Shown here: piece after piece, positions 7,382-15,156 of the stretch | Numbering within the stretch: the first letter of the stretch is position 1 | Layout: the number at the start of each line of letters is the position of its first letter | NCBI RefSeq assembly: GCF_040905785.1 | Contig: NZ_JBBDQW010000025.1 | Span: forward strand, 92,341 to 156,340 | Direction: 5' to 3' | DNA length: 64,000 nt | From: Tistlia sp040905785 | GTDB taxonomy: Bacteria > Pseudomonadota > Alphaproteobacteria > Kiloniellales > DSM-21159 | Translations under genes and position numbers: made by a program | The notes under the pieces: generated by a model | The model's input: the letters and a program-made list of their open reading frames with translations, nothing else | What the model was told of the DNA's origin: nothing | Databases searched by the model: none

Positions 7382-9688
7382 ATGGCGCCTTTCGACGAAG
7401 ACCGACTGCTGACCGGCCGCGGCCGCTACCTCGAGGACCGCACGCCCGAGGGCTGCCTGCACATGGCGGTCCTGCGCAGCCCGCTCGCCCACGCCGGGGT
7501 GGCCGGGCTCGACGTGACGGCGGCCCGCGCGGCGCCCGGCGTCCGGCTGGTCCTGACCGCCGCCGACCTCGAGCGGCTCGGGATCGGGCCGCTCGCCTGC
7601 CGGGCCTCCGTCACCAGCCGGGACGGCACCGCTATGATCGAGCCGCACCGCCCGGTGCTCGCCGGCGCGGCCGTCAAGCACGTCGGCCAGCCGATCGCGG
7701 CGGTCGTCGCCGAGACCCTCGAGGCGGCCCTGGACGCCCTGGAGGCGATCGAGCTGTCGCTCGACGAGCTGCCGACGGTGGTGGAGGTCGAGGCCGCGGC
7801 GACTGCCGGCGCGCCGGCGATCTGGGAGGAGGCGCCCGGCAACCGCGCCTTCGACTGGGAGATCGGCAACCGCGCCGAGACCGAGGCGGCCTTCGCCGAC
7901 GCCGCCCACGTGGTGGCGCTGACGGTTCGCCATCCGCGCATCGTCATCGCCCCGATCGAGACCCGTGGCGCCCTCGCCGCCTACGATGCCGGCAGCGGCC
8001 GCTTCACGCTCTGGACCGCGAGCCAGGGCGTGGTCTCGCTGCGCACGGCGCTGGCCAACTGCCTGGGCATCGAGGGTGGGCGCCTGCGGGTCGTCACGGA
8101 AGACGTCGGCGGCAGCTTCGCCGTCAAGATCTGGCCCTATCCGGAGCAGGTCCTGGCCCTGGCGGCGGCGCGCGAGACCGGCCGCCCGGTCAAGTGGACC
8201 GCCAGCCGCAGCGAAGCCATGGTCGCCGACGCCATGGGCCGCGGCCGGGTCGACCGGGCCGAGCTGGCACTCGACGGCGAGGGCCGCTTCCTCGCCTTCC
8301 GGATCGACGCGCTCGCCGACCTGGGCGCCTTCCTCAACACCGTGGCACCGATGACCGCGACCAAGGGCGCGGTGCGGGTGTTCGGCCACTGCTACCGGAT
8401 CGTGGGGCTGCACTACCGGGTCCAGGGCATCTTCACCAACGCCGTGCCGACCGACGCCTATCGCGGCGCCGGCAAGCCCGAGACGGTCTCGACCCTGGAG
8501 CGGCTGATCGACGTGGCCGCCGCGCGTCTCGGCCTCGACCGGGTCGAGCTGCGGCGCCGCAACCTCGTGACGCCGGCCGACCTGCCCTACGCGACGGCGA
8601 TGGGCGAGAGCTACGACGGCGGCGACTTCCCGGCGGTCCTGGAGCGGGCGCTGGAGGCCGCCGACTGGGCCGGCTTCGAGGAGCGACGGGCGCAGAGCCG
8701 CGGGCGCGGCCGGCTGCGCGGCGCCGGGGTCGGCCTGCACCTGCACGCCACGGGCGGCTCGACCGCCGAGCGCAGCGAGGTCCTCACCCTGCCCGACGGC
8801 ACCGTGCGGGTCCGCAGCGGCAGCCAGGATTCCGGCCAGGGCCATCGGCGCGCCCTCGCCCTCGTCGCCGGCCAGGCCCTGGGCATCCCGGCGAGCCGGG
8901 TCCGGGTCGAGCAGGGCGACAGCGACTGGCTTGAGATCGGCGGCGGCACCGGCGGCTCGAACCTGCTGGCGGTCGCCGGCAACACCGTGCATCGGGCGTC
9001 GCTGCAGATGCTGGAGCGCATGAAGGCCTCGGCCGGGCTGCTGCTCGAGGCGGCGGCGGGCGACATCGAGTACGGCGAGGGCCGCTTCCGCATCGTCGGC
9101 ACCGACCGCGGCCTGAGCCTGGCCGAGGTGGCGGCGGGCTGGGCGGCCCTGGAGGAGGCGCAGCGGGCCGCCGATCCGGAGGCCGGCTGCCTCGGCCGGC
9201 TCGATTTCGAGGGCATCCACACGACTTTCCCGAACGGCGCCTACGTCGCCGAGGTCGAGATCGATCCCGAGACCGGCGAGGTCCGGGTCGTACGCTTCAC
9301 CGGCGTCGACGACCTCGGCCGCGTCATCGACCCGCCGGCGGCCCTGGGCCAGCTCCACGGCGGCATCGCCCAGGAGATCGGCGAGATCCTCTCGGAGGCG
9401 GTGCGCTACGACCCCGAAAGCGGGCAGCTCCTGTCGGGCTCGCTGCTGGACTATGCGCTGCCCCGGGCCGACGAAATGCCGACGCTGGCTCTCGCCTTCG
9501 CGCCGACCGAGAGTCCGAACAGCCTGATCGGTGCCAAGGGCGTCGGCGAGCTGCCCTCGATCGGCGCCCCCGGGCCGATCCTCAACGCCGTGCTCGATGC
9601 CCTGCGCGAGTCCGGCGTCGAGCATCTCGACCCGCCGCTGACGCCGGAGGTCGTCTGGCGGGCGCTGCACGGAAGGGCGCAGGGCTGA
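7382..9688 (+). CDS. Molybdopterin-dependent hydroxylase, large subunit (xanthine/CO dehydrogenase family)
   Basis: 768 aa, the normal length of a CoxL/XdhB-type molybdenum subunit. The N-terminal domain starts LLTGRGRYLEDRTPEGCLH. Later landmarks are EDVGGSFAVKIWPYPE, TDAYRGAGKPE (Moco/substrate region) and IGAKGVGELPSIGAPGP, which carries the catalytic Glu of the GVGE motif. The small [2Fe-2S] and FAD subunits that normally accompany it are not next to it; nadK is upstream and a terminator follows. The AYRGAGKPE motif is the xanthine/aldehyde type, not the AYRCSFR loop of true CO dehydrogenase, so a CO-oxidising role is unlikely. Substrate unknown. It needs the cofactor pathway that moaA begins. 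Confidence 0.88.
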   Translation: MAPFDEDRLLTGRGRYLEDRTPEGCLHMAVLRSPLAHAGVAGLDVTAARAAPGVRLVLTAADLERLGIGPLACRASVTSRDGTAMIEPHRPVLAGAAVKHVGQPIAAVVAETLEAALDALEAIELSLDELPTVVEVEAAATAGAPAIWEEAPGNRAFDWEIGNRAETEAAFADAAHVVALTVRHPRIVIAPIETRGALAAYDAGSGRFTLWTASQGVVSLRTALANCLGIEGGRLRVVTEDVGGSFAVKIWPYPEQVLALAAARETGRPVKWTASRSEAMVADAMGRGRVDRAELALDGEGRFLAFRIDALADLGAFLNTVAPMTATKGAVRVFGHCYRIVGLHYRVQGIFTNAVPTDAYRGAGKPETVSTLERLIDVAAARLGLDRVELRRRNLVTPADLPYATAMGESYDGGDFPAVLERALEAADWAGFEERRAQSRGRGRLRGAGVGLHLHATGGSTAERSEVLTLPDGTVRVRSGSQDSGQGHRRALALVAGQALGIPASRVRVEQGDSDWLEIGGGTGGSNLLAVAGNTVHRASLQMLERMKASAGLLLEAAAGDIEYGEGRFRIVGTDRGLSLAEVAAGWAALEEAQRAADPEAGCLGRLDFEGIHTTFPNGAYVAEVEIDPETGEVRVVRFTGVDDLGRVIDPPAALGQLHGGIAQEIGEILSEAVRYDPESGQLLSGSLLDYALPRADEMPTLALAFAPTESPNSLIGAKGVGELPSIGAPGPILNAVLDALRESGVEHLDPPLTPEVVWRALHGRAQG

Positions 9689-9705
9689 AAGGCCCCATAA
9701 ACGGC

Positions 9706-9742
9706 AAGGGCGAGCGTCCCGCAGGCGCCCGCCCTTGTTTTT
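9706..9742 (+). terminator. Rho-independent terminator after the Mo-hydroxylase gene
   Basis: Hairpin with arms AAGGGCGAGCG (9706-9716) and CGCCCGCCCTT (9726-9736), 10 of 11 paired, 9-nt loop, followed by GTTTTTC. It lies 18 bp past the stop of the upstream gene. Confidence 0.85.
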
Positions 9743-9808
9743 CCCCCGTCCTTCCGGTGACCGCGCCAGTCCGTACCGGCAACCGGATCGCTCGTCGCAT
9801 GCGATGGG

Positions 9809-10030
9809 CTAGATGCGCCAGAACGGCTTGCTGGATTCGCGCACGGCGTCGGCGCGGCTGAGGCCGATGTCGCGCAGCAGGTGCTCGTCGAAGCCGCTCA
9901 ACCGCTCGCGCTGCTCCCAGCGCTCCTGCCACTGGAACAGCAGTTCGACGAGGCCGGCGATCCGCGACGACAGCGAGCGGGCCGCAGGGGCCGGGACCGC
10001 AGCCGACTTGTGCAGTTCGATGGTCGTCAT
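9809..10030 (-). CDS. DUF1127 domain protein
   Basis: 73 aa from ATG 10030, chosen because GAGGAGAT lies just upstream at proper spacing; an ATG five codons earlier (10045) lacks this. The C-terminal signature LSGFDEHLLRDIGLSRADA followed by KPFWRI is the DUF1127 (YjiS-like) motif, and the stretch before it (LVELLFQWQERWEQRERL) is an amphipathic helix. Short DUF1127 proteins in alphaproteobacteria include RNA-binding regulators of phosphate, carbon and small-RNA turnover; this copy's role is not known. Divergent from a LysR regulator gene, with a GcvA-like operator in the shared 167-bp gap. Confidence 0.88.
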   Translation of the reverse strand: MTTIELHKSAAVPAPAARSLSSRIAGLVELLFQWQERWEQRERLSGFDEHLLRDIGLSRADAVRESSKPFWRI

Positions 10031-10142
10031 GATAGATCTCCTCATCTCGAAGCGGCGCCGGCCGCTTGGCCGTACCGCCGTCCATGAGGGATAATCTGGC
10101 GAAACCGGCCGGAACCGGCAAACGACCTTATCTCATCGTTCC

Positions 10143-10159
10143 CATTAGGCATTCTAATG
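10143..10159. promoter_or_regulatory. LysR/GcvA-type operator, CATTAG-N5-CTAATG
   Basis: A perfect palindrome with 6-bp arms and a 5-bp spacer, containing the LysR pattern T-N11-A. The half-site CTAAT is the recognition element known for GcvA. It lies 39 bp before the ATG of a GcvA-like LysR gene and about 115 bp from the divergent DUF1127 start, the classical position for autoregulation or control of the divergent gene. Confidence 0.65.
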
Positions 10160-10197
10160 CACTACGCTTTGCCGCCGCGCTATTCAGGGAGCCTCCC

Positions 10198-11181
10198 ATG
10201 GCTCGCCGTCTGCCGCCGCTGAACGCCCTGCGCGCCTTCGAGGCGGCGGCGCGCCACCTGTCCTTCACCAAGGCCGCCGAGGAGCTGAACGTCACCCAGG
10301 CGGCGATCAGCCATCAGGTCAAGGCGCTGGAGGAGCACATCGGCGCGCCGCTGTTCCGCCGACTCAACCGCGCGCTCGCGCTGACCGAGCCCGGCCGGGT
10401 CTATCTGCCCCTGCTGTCCGAGGCCTTCGACCTGATCGACGCCGGGACGCGCCGGGTCCGGGCCCGCGACCTCTCCGGACCGCTGCGCATCTCGGTGCTG
10501 CCCTCCTTCGCCGGGGTCTGGCTGCTGCCGCGGCTGCGCCGCTTCCGCGAGCAGCATCCCGACATCGACGTGCTGGTCCAGGCCGACGACCGGCTGGTCG
10601 ACTTCGCCCACGAGGACATCGACCTCGGGGTGCGCTACGGCTTCGGCAACTATCCCGGCCTGCGCTGCGACTACCTGATGGGCGACGAGATCTTTCCGGT
10701 CTGCGCGCCGGGCCTGGTCGAGGGCGATCCGCCGCTGCGGCGCCCGGAGGACCTGCGCCACCACACCCTGGTCCACGACGAGGTCAGCCGCACCGACGAC
10801 AGTCCCGACTGGCGGATCTGGCTGCGCGCCGCCGGCCTGGAGGATTCCGGCATCGATCCCGACCGCGGGCCCGGCTATTCGGACATGTGGATGGTGCTGA
10901 CCGCCGCGGCCGCCGGCGAGGGCGTCGCGCTCGGCCGCAAGACGCTCGCCGCCGACTTCCTCAAGGACGGCCGCCTGACCGCGCCCTTCGGGCCGCGCCT
11001 CAAGACGCGCCTGGCCTACTGGGTGGTCTCGGCGCGCCCGGCCGACGAGTGGCCCAAGGTCCGCGCCTTCCGCGAGTGGCTGCTCGCCGAGGCCCAGGCC
11101 GAGGAGACCCGCCCCGACCTGCTGCAGCCGCCCGAGGCCCAGGGGGCAACGCCCGAGGAACCGGCGGCAAGGCCGGAGTGA
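10198..11181 (+). CDS. LysR-family transcriptional regulator, GcvA-like
   Basis: 327 aa from ATG 10198 (an AGGGAG lies upstream); the open frame begins earlier at 10066 but lacks support. Residues 1-65 are a winged helix-turn-helix with the GcvA-group opening RLPPLNALRAFEAAARHLSFT and the recognition stretch ELNVTQAAISHQVKALEE. Residues about 90-300 form the periplasmic-binding-like effector domain (GPLRISVLPSFAGVWLLPRL). The C-terminal tail is Glu/Pro/Ala-rich and longer than usual. GcvA relatives often control a divergent or adjacent transport or metabolic gene. A GcvA-like operator is found just upstream. The effector is unknown. Confidence 0.92.
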   Translation: MARRLPPLNALRAFEAAARHLSFTKAAEELNVTQAAISHQVKALEEHIGAPLFRRLNRALALTEPGRVYLPLLSEAFDLIDAGTRRVRARDLSGPLRISVLPSFAGVWLLPRLRRFREQHPDIDVLVQADDRLVDFAHEDIDLGVRYGFGNYPGLRCDYLMGDEIFPVCAPGLVEGDPPLRRPEDLRHHTLVHDEVSRTDDSPDWRIWLRAAGLEDSGIDPDRGPGYSDMWMVLTAAAAGEGVALGRKTLAADFLKDGRLTAPFGPRLKTRLAYWVVSARPADEWPKVRAFREWLLAEAQAEETRPDLLQPPEAQGATPEEPAARPE

Positions 11182-11198
11182 GGTCGGGGTGGCACAGC

Positions 11199-11238
11199 CC
11201 CTTCGCCGCAGCCCGGCCCCTTCGCCGCAGCCCGGCCC
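11199..11238. repeat. 19-bp tandem duplication between lysR-like gene and argE
   Basis: The sequence TTCGCCGCAGCCCGG occurs at 11202 and again at 11221, a period of 19 bp. The block sits between 9-bp inverted arms GCACAGCCC (11192-11200) and GGGCTGTGC (11267-11275). It is non-coding. It may be a structured end of the regulator transcript, but no T-run follows. Confidence 0.5.
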
Positions 11239-11316
11239 TGCGCGCCGGGGTCTAACGGCGGCGCCCGGGCTGTGCTATGCCCCACCCTTGTCTTCCAGAC
11301 CGCGAGCGAGCCCAGC

Positions 11317-12480
11317 ATGACCCGTCCGTCCGACGCCAGCGTCGAGATGATCCGTCGCCTGATCGGTTTCGATACGACCAGCCGCAATTCGAACCTCGAG
11401 CTGATCCACTGGATCCGCGACTACCTGAAGGACCTCGGGGCCGACTCGGAGCTGGTCTACAACGACGAGCGGACCAAGGCGAACCTCTACGCCACCCTGG
11501 GTCCGACCGACCGGCCGGGCATCGCGCTCTCGGGCCACACGGACGTGGTGCCGATCGACGGCCAGGACTGGACCGTCGATCCCTGGCGGGTCTCCGAGGC
11601 CGACGGCAAGCTGTTCGGCCGCGGCACCTGCGACATGAAATCCTTCGTCGCGATCTGCCTCGCCTACGCGCCGCGCTTCGCCGCGGCCGAGCTGAGCGAG
11701 CCGGTGCACCTCGCCTTCTCCTATGACGAGGAGATCGGCTGCGTCGGCGTGCGCCCGCTGCTCGCGCACCTCGCCGGCAAGCCGATCCGCCCGCGCATGG
11801 CGATCATCGGCGAGCCGACCGACATGAAGGTGGTCAACGCCCACAAGGGCAAGCTCAGCCACACCTGCCGGGTGCGCGGCTTCGAGTGCCACTCCTCGCT
11901 GGCGCCGACCGGCGTCAACGCCATCGAGTACGCGACGCGCCTGATCGGCAAGCTGATCGAGATGGCCGAGGACAAGGCGAAGAACGGGCCCTTCGACGCC
12001 GACTACGACGTGCCCCACACGACGATCCACACGGGCCTCATCCAGGGCGGCACCGCGCTCAACATCGTGCCCCGGGACTGCGCCTTCGACTTCGAGTTCC
12101 GTAACCTGCCGGTCGACGACCCCGACGCCCTGATGAGGCAGGTCACCGACTACGCCGAACAGGTCCTGGTGCCGAAGATGCAGGCGATCCGGCCGAACAC
12201 CGGCATCGAGTTCGAGTTCTACTCCGCCTTCGCCGGTCTCGACACGCCCGCCGACCACGAGGTCGTGCAGCTCGCCAAGGCGCTCACCGGCGGCAACAGC
12301 ACCGCCAAGGTCGCCTTCGGCACCGAGGCCGGGCTGATCTCCCAGGCCGGCATCCCCTCGGTGGTCTGCGGCCCGGGCTCGATCGACCAGGCGCACAAGC
12401 CCGACGAGTTCGTCGCCCTGGAGCAGCTGGCGCTCTGCGAGCGCTTCATGGAGCGGCTGATCGAGCGCCTCGCCGCCTGA
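11317..12480 (+). CDS. argE: Acetylornithine deacetylase
   Basis: 387 aa from ATG 11317 (frame open from 11272). A zinc-dependent M20-family amidohydrolase that removes the acetyl group from N-acetylornithine in arginine synthesis. Visible landmarks are the metal site SGHTDVVPIDGQDW, the second metal Asp in GRGTCDMKSF, the catalytic Glu pair in SYDEEIGCVG, and IIGEPTDMKVV. A dimerisation insert follows, and near the end FGTEAGLISQAGIP and GPGSIDQAHKPDEF, which is the ArgE rather than DapE pattern. The next gene starts two bases after its stop, so the two are probably one operon. Confidence 0.93.
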   Translation: MTRPSDASVEMIRRLIGFDTTSRNSNLELIHWIRDYLKDLGADSELVYNDERTKANLYATLGPTDRPGIALSGHTDVVPIDGQDWTVDPWRVSEADGKLFGRGTCDMKSFVAICLAYAPRFAAAELSEPVHLAFSYDEEIGCVGVRPLLAHLAGKPIRPRMAIIGEPTDMKVVNAHKGKLSHTCRVRGFECHSSLAPTGVNAIEYATRLIGKLIEMAEDKAKNGPFDADYDVPHTTIHTGLIQGGTALNIVPRDCAFDFEFRNLPVDDPDALMRQVTDYAEQVLVPKMQAIRPNTGIEFEFYSAFAGLDTPADHEVVQLAKALTGGNSTAKVAFGTEAGLISQAGIPSVVCGPGSIDQAHKPDEFVALEQLALCERFMERLIERLAA

Positions 12481-12482
12481 CG

Positions 12483-13559
12483 GTGGCTCGCCTGCCCCGG
12501 CTTCCCGGCTGGCCGCGGCTGTCCGCCATCGCCCTGGCACTCACGCTCGGCGGGCTCGGCGGCTGGGCGGCGAACCTGCTGCACCTGCCGCTGGCCTGGA
12601 TGATCGGCGCCATGCTGGCGACTTCGGTCGCCGCGCTGGCCGGCGCGCCGATCGCGATGGCGGCGCCGCTGCGCACCCTCATGATCGCCGTGCTCGGCGT
12701 CATGCTGGGCAGCGGCTTCACGCCGGAGATCCTGGCCTCGGCCGGCACCTGGGCGCCGAGCCTCGCCGCCATCGCGCTCTACGTCGCGGCCTGCGGCCTG
12801 GCTGGCCTCCTCTACTTCCGCCTGCTGTGCAACTACGACCCGGTGACCGCCTACTTCGCGGCGATGCCCGGCGGCCTGTCGGAGATGGTCCTGGTCGGCA
12901 CCGAGATGGGCGGCGACGGGCGCATCATCTCGCTGATCCACGCGACGCGGATCATGCTCGTGGTCCTGGCCATCCCCTTCGCCTTCACCCTCGGCGGCGG
13001 GCTCGATCTCGGCGACCGTCCGGCCATGGGCCCGGCGCTGCTCGACCTGAGCGCGGTCGACTACGCCTTCCTCGGACTGAGCGGCCTGGTGGGCTTCCTC
13101 GTCGCGCGCTGGTTCAAGGTGCCGGCCGCCGCCGTGGTCGGGCCGATGGTCGCCTCCGCGCTGGTGCATCTCGCCGGCATGACCACGGCCAAGCCGCCGG
13201 CCGAGATCGTCGCCTGCGCCCAGGTCGCGGTCGGGACGGCACTGGGCGCGCGCTTCGCCGGCACGCCGCTGCGGCTGATCGGCCGGGCCCTGGTCGCCTC
13301 GCTCGGCGTGACCGCGCTGCTGGTCGCCATCACCGTCGCCTTCGCCCTCGGCCTGCACGCGGCGACGGGCCTGCCGACCGGCCCGCTGGTGCTCGCCTTC
13401 GCGCCGGGCGGCCTCGCCGAGATGAGCCTGATCGCCATCGCCCTCGGCGCCGACGCCGCCTTCGTCGCGATCCACCACATCGTGCGCATCTTCCTGATCG
13501 TCGTGCTGGCGCCCCTGGCGTTCAGACTGCTCGGGCGCCCGGGTGCCGGCCGGCCCTGA
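12483..13559 (+). CDS. AbrB-type (PF05145) integral membrane protein
   Basis: 358 aa, GTG start two bases after the argE stop. Hydrophobic through most of its length, about 9-10 membrane segments arranged as two similar halves. Each half has the family signature: LPLAWMIGAMLATS with MPGGLSEMVLVG in the first half, and VPAAAVVGPMVASAL with FAPGGLAEMSLIA in the second. Such proteins have been labelled ammonia monooxygenase or AbrB regulators in databases, but the sequence shows a membrane protein, probably a transporter; no DNA-binding part is present. Substrate unknown. Tight spacing suggests co-expression with argE. Confidence 0.85.
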   Translation: MARLPRLPGWPRLSAIALALTLGGLGGWAANLLHLPLAWMIGAMLATSVAALAGAPIAMAAPLRTLMIAVLGVMLGSGFTPEILASAGTWAPSLAAIALYVAACGLAGLLYFRLLCNYDPVTAYFAAMPGGLSEMVLVGTEMGGDGRIISLIHATRIMLVVLAIPFAFTLGGGLDLGDRPAMGPALLDLSAVDYAFLGLSGLVGFLVARWFKVPAAAVVGPMVASALVHLAGMTTAKPPAEIVACAQVAVGTALGARFAGTPLRLIGRALVASLGVTALLVAITVAFALGLHAATGLPTGPLVLAFAPGGLAEMSLIAIALGADAAFVAIHHIVRIFLIVVLAPLAFRLLGRPGAGRP

Positions 13560-13592
13560 CGCGCGGCCCGGGATAGCGCCTTCACGCCCCGG

Positions 13593-14408
13593 CTACACGC
13601 ACTTGGCGGTCATGCCGCCGTCGACGATCAGCTCGGTGGCGGTCACGTACTTCGCCTCGTCGGAGGCGAGGAACAGGGAGGCGTAGGCCACGTCCCAGGC
13701 GTCGCCCATCTTGCCGGTCGGGCACTGGGCGTCGCGGATCTCGATCATCCTGTCGACGTCGCCGCCGGCATAGGCCTCCTTGAGCGGCTCGCGGATCATC
13801 GGCGTGTTCATCAGTCCGGGCAGCACCGCGTTGGCGCGGATGCCCTTCTTCGCGTACTGCAGCGCGACCGAGCGCACGAAGGGGATGATGGCGCCCTTGC
13901 TGGCATTGTAGGCGATGTAGGGCACGCCGATGTCCCGGATCCCGGCGATCGAGGAGATGGCGACGAGGGCGCCGCCGCGGCCGGTCGCCTCGAACTGCCG
14001 CTCCATGACCGGCAGCACGTGCTTGCAGGTCAGGAACAGGCTGGTCAGGTTGACGTCGAGCACCCGGCGCCAGGTCTCCTCGCTGGCCTCGACCGGCCCG
14101 CCGAGGCCGAGGATACCGACGTTGAACTGCAGCACGTCGACGCCGCCCCAGGCCGCCACGCAGTCCTCGACGAGAGCCTGGACCTGATCCGACTTGGTGA
14201 CGTCGGCGGTGACGGCCCGGGCGGTGCCGCCCTCGCCCTCGATCAGGCCCACGGTCTCGGCCGCCGCCTCGGCCTTGACGTCGACGCAGAGCACCCGCGC
14301 GCCCTCGCGCGCGAACAGCACCGCCGCCGCCTTGCCGTTGCCCCAGCCGGGGCCCGAGGAGCCCGCCCCGATCACGATCGCCCGCTTGCCTTGCAGCCGT
14401 CCGGCCAT
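13593..14408 (-). CDS. Short-chain dehydrogenase/reductase (SDR)
   Basis: 271 aa from ATG 14408, preceded by GGAGGAGGAAG at the right distance; the longer open frame to 14531 is not needed. Classical SDR fold with nucleotide-binding loop GAGSSGPGWGNGKA, the NVGIL strand, active-site Ser in ISSIAGI and YxxxK in YIAYNASKGA. The glycine loop is a slightly enlarged form of TGxxxGxG. The C-terminus LASDEAKYVTATELIVDGG is typical of NAD(P)-dependent oxidoreductases of the FabG-like group. Substrate not determinable; relatives act on alcohols or 3-oxoacyl compounds. Convergent with the argE-abrB pair. Confidence 0.9.
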   Translation of the reverse strand: MAGRLQGKRAIVIGAGSSGPGWGNGKAAAVLFAREGARVLCVDVKAEAAAETVGLIEGEGGTARAVTADVTKSDQVQALVEDCVAAWGGVDVLQFNVGILGLGGPVEASEETWRRVLDVNLTSLFLTCKHVLPVMERQFEATGRGGALVAISSIAGIRDIGVPYIAYNASKGAIIPFVRSVALQYAKKGIRANAVLPGLMNTPMIREPLKEAYAGGDVDRMIEIRDAQCPTGKMGDAWDVAYASLFLASDEAKYVTATELIVDGGMTAKCV

Positions 14409-14541
14409 GTCGCTTCCTCCTCCTTGGGTCGGCCGCCAGCTATAGCGGAGGCCCGCGCAGCGGAAAAGCGCGGCCGGAGCATGCCCGGGGCGGCCGCGCC
14501 GGGACTGGACAGACTCCGCTGCAGCGCACAACCTGCGGCCG

Positions 14542-14979
14542 ATGGACCAGACAGCGATCGACCCGCACGGCCTGTCGGGCGGCTTCCGCGACCTCGTCGG
14601 CTACCGCCTGCTGCGCTGGGAGGAGGGCTACGCCGAGGTCGGGCTGCTGCTGGAGGCGCACCACAGGAACCGCACGGGGGTGCTGCACGGCGGCGTCCTG
14701 GCGACGCTGATCGATGCCGCCTGCGGCTACGCCGGGACCTGGTGCTCGGTGCCGGCCAACGCGCGCCGGGCCTTCACCCTGTCGCTGACCAGCCAGTTCA
14801 TCGCCGCCGGCCAGATCGGCGAGCGGATCCTGGCCAAGGCGACGCGCACCGGCGGCGGCCGGACCATCTACTTCTCGAGCGCCGAGGTGTTCGGCGAGGA
14901 CGGCCGCCTGATCGGCCGCGGCGACGGCACCTTCCGTCTGAAGCGCGGCAGCGAGACGCTCGAGGGCGCGCCCGCCTAG
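14542..14979 (+). CDS. PaaI-family hotdog thioesterase
   Basis: 145 aa, a single hotdog domain. The signature helix HGGVLATLIDAACGYA follows NRTGVLHGG, as in PaaI/YbgC-like acyl-CoA thioesterases, and the closing strands are TLSLTSQFIAAGQIGERILA and GRGDGTFRL. It presumably hydrolyses an aryl- or acyl-CoA thioester in the cytoplasm. No other phenylacetate gene is nearby, so the natural substrate is open. Divergent from the SDR gene with a gap of about 130 bp. Confidence 0.87.
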   Translation: MDQTAIDPHGLSGGFRDLVGYRLLRWEEGYAEVGLLLEAHHRNRTGVLHGGVLATLIDAACGYAGTWCSVPANARRAFTLSLTSQFIAAGQIGERILAKATRTGGGRTIYFSSAEVFGEDGRLIGRGDGTFRLKRGSETLEGAPA

Positions 14980-15156
14980 GGGCCGGGACCGCCGGCCGCC
15001 GGTTCGCAAGAGAGCGAAAGCTGGCCTTCGCCGGCTGCCTGCCCTAGCGTCGGGGTCGGCTGTACAGCAGGAGGCGGCTCCAATGGCGATCGACACGCCC
15101 GGACTCCGCCCGGCAGGGCGACAGATGACGACTCGGCGCTCCGGAAGCCACCGCGC

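Noticed and set aside
5305..8934. A 1209-codon open frame on the plus strand
   Set aside because: It crosses nadK, the GNAT/C39 gene and the molybdenum-enzyme gene in other frames; its composition is Arg/Gly/Ala/Pro-rich with no motif. A GC-rich read-through frame, not a gene.
6512..9670. A 1052-codon open frame on the minus strand
   Set aside because: Antisense to nadK and the molybdenum-enzyme gene, both of which have clear family motifs; the antisense product has none.
7382..9688. Carbon monoxide dehydrogenase CoxL
   Set aside because: The active-site loop reads AYRGAGKPE, not the AYRCSFR loop of true CO dehydrogenases.
12483..13559. AbrB transcriptional regulator or ammonia monooxygenase
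   Set aside because: The family has carried both labels in databases, but the protein is all membrane helices with no DNA-binding part and no metal-enzyme motif.
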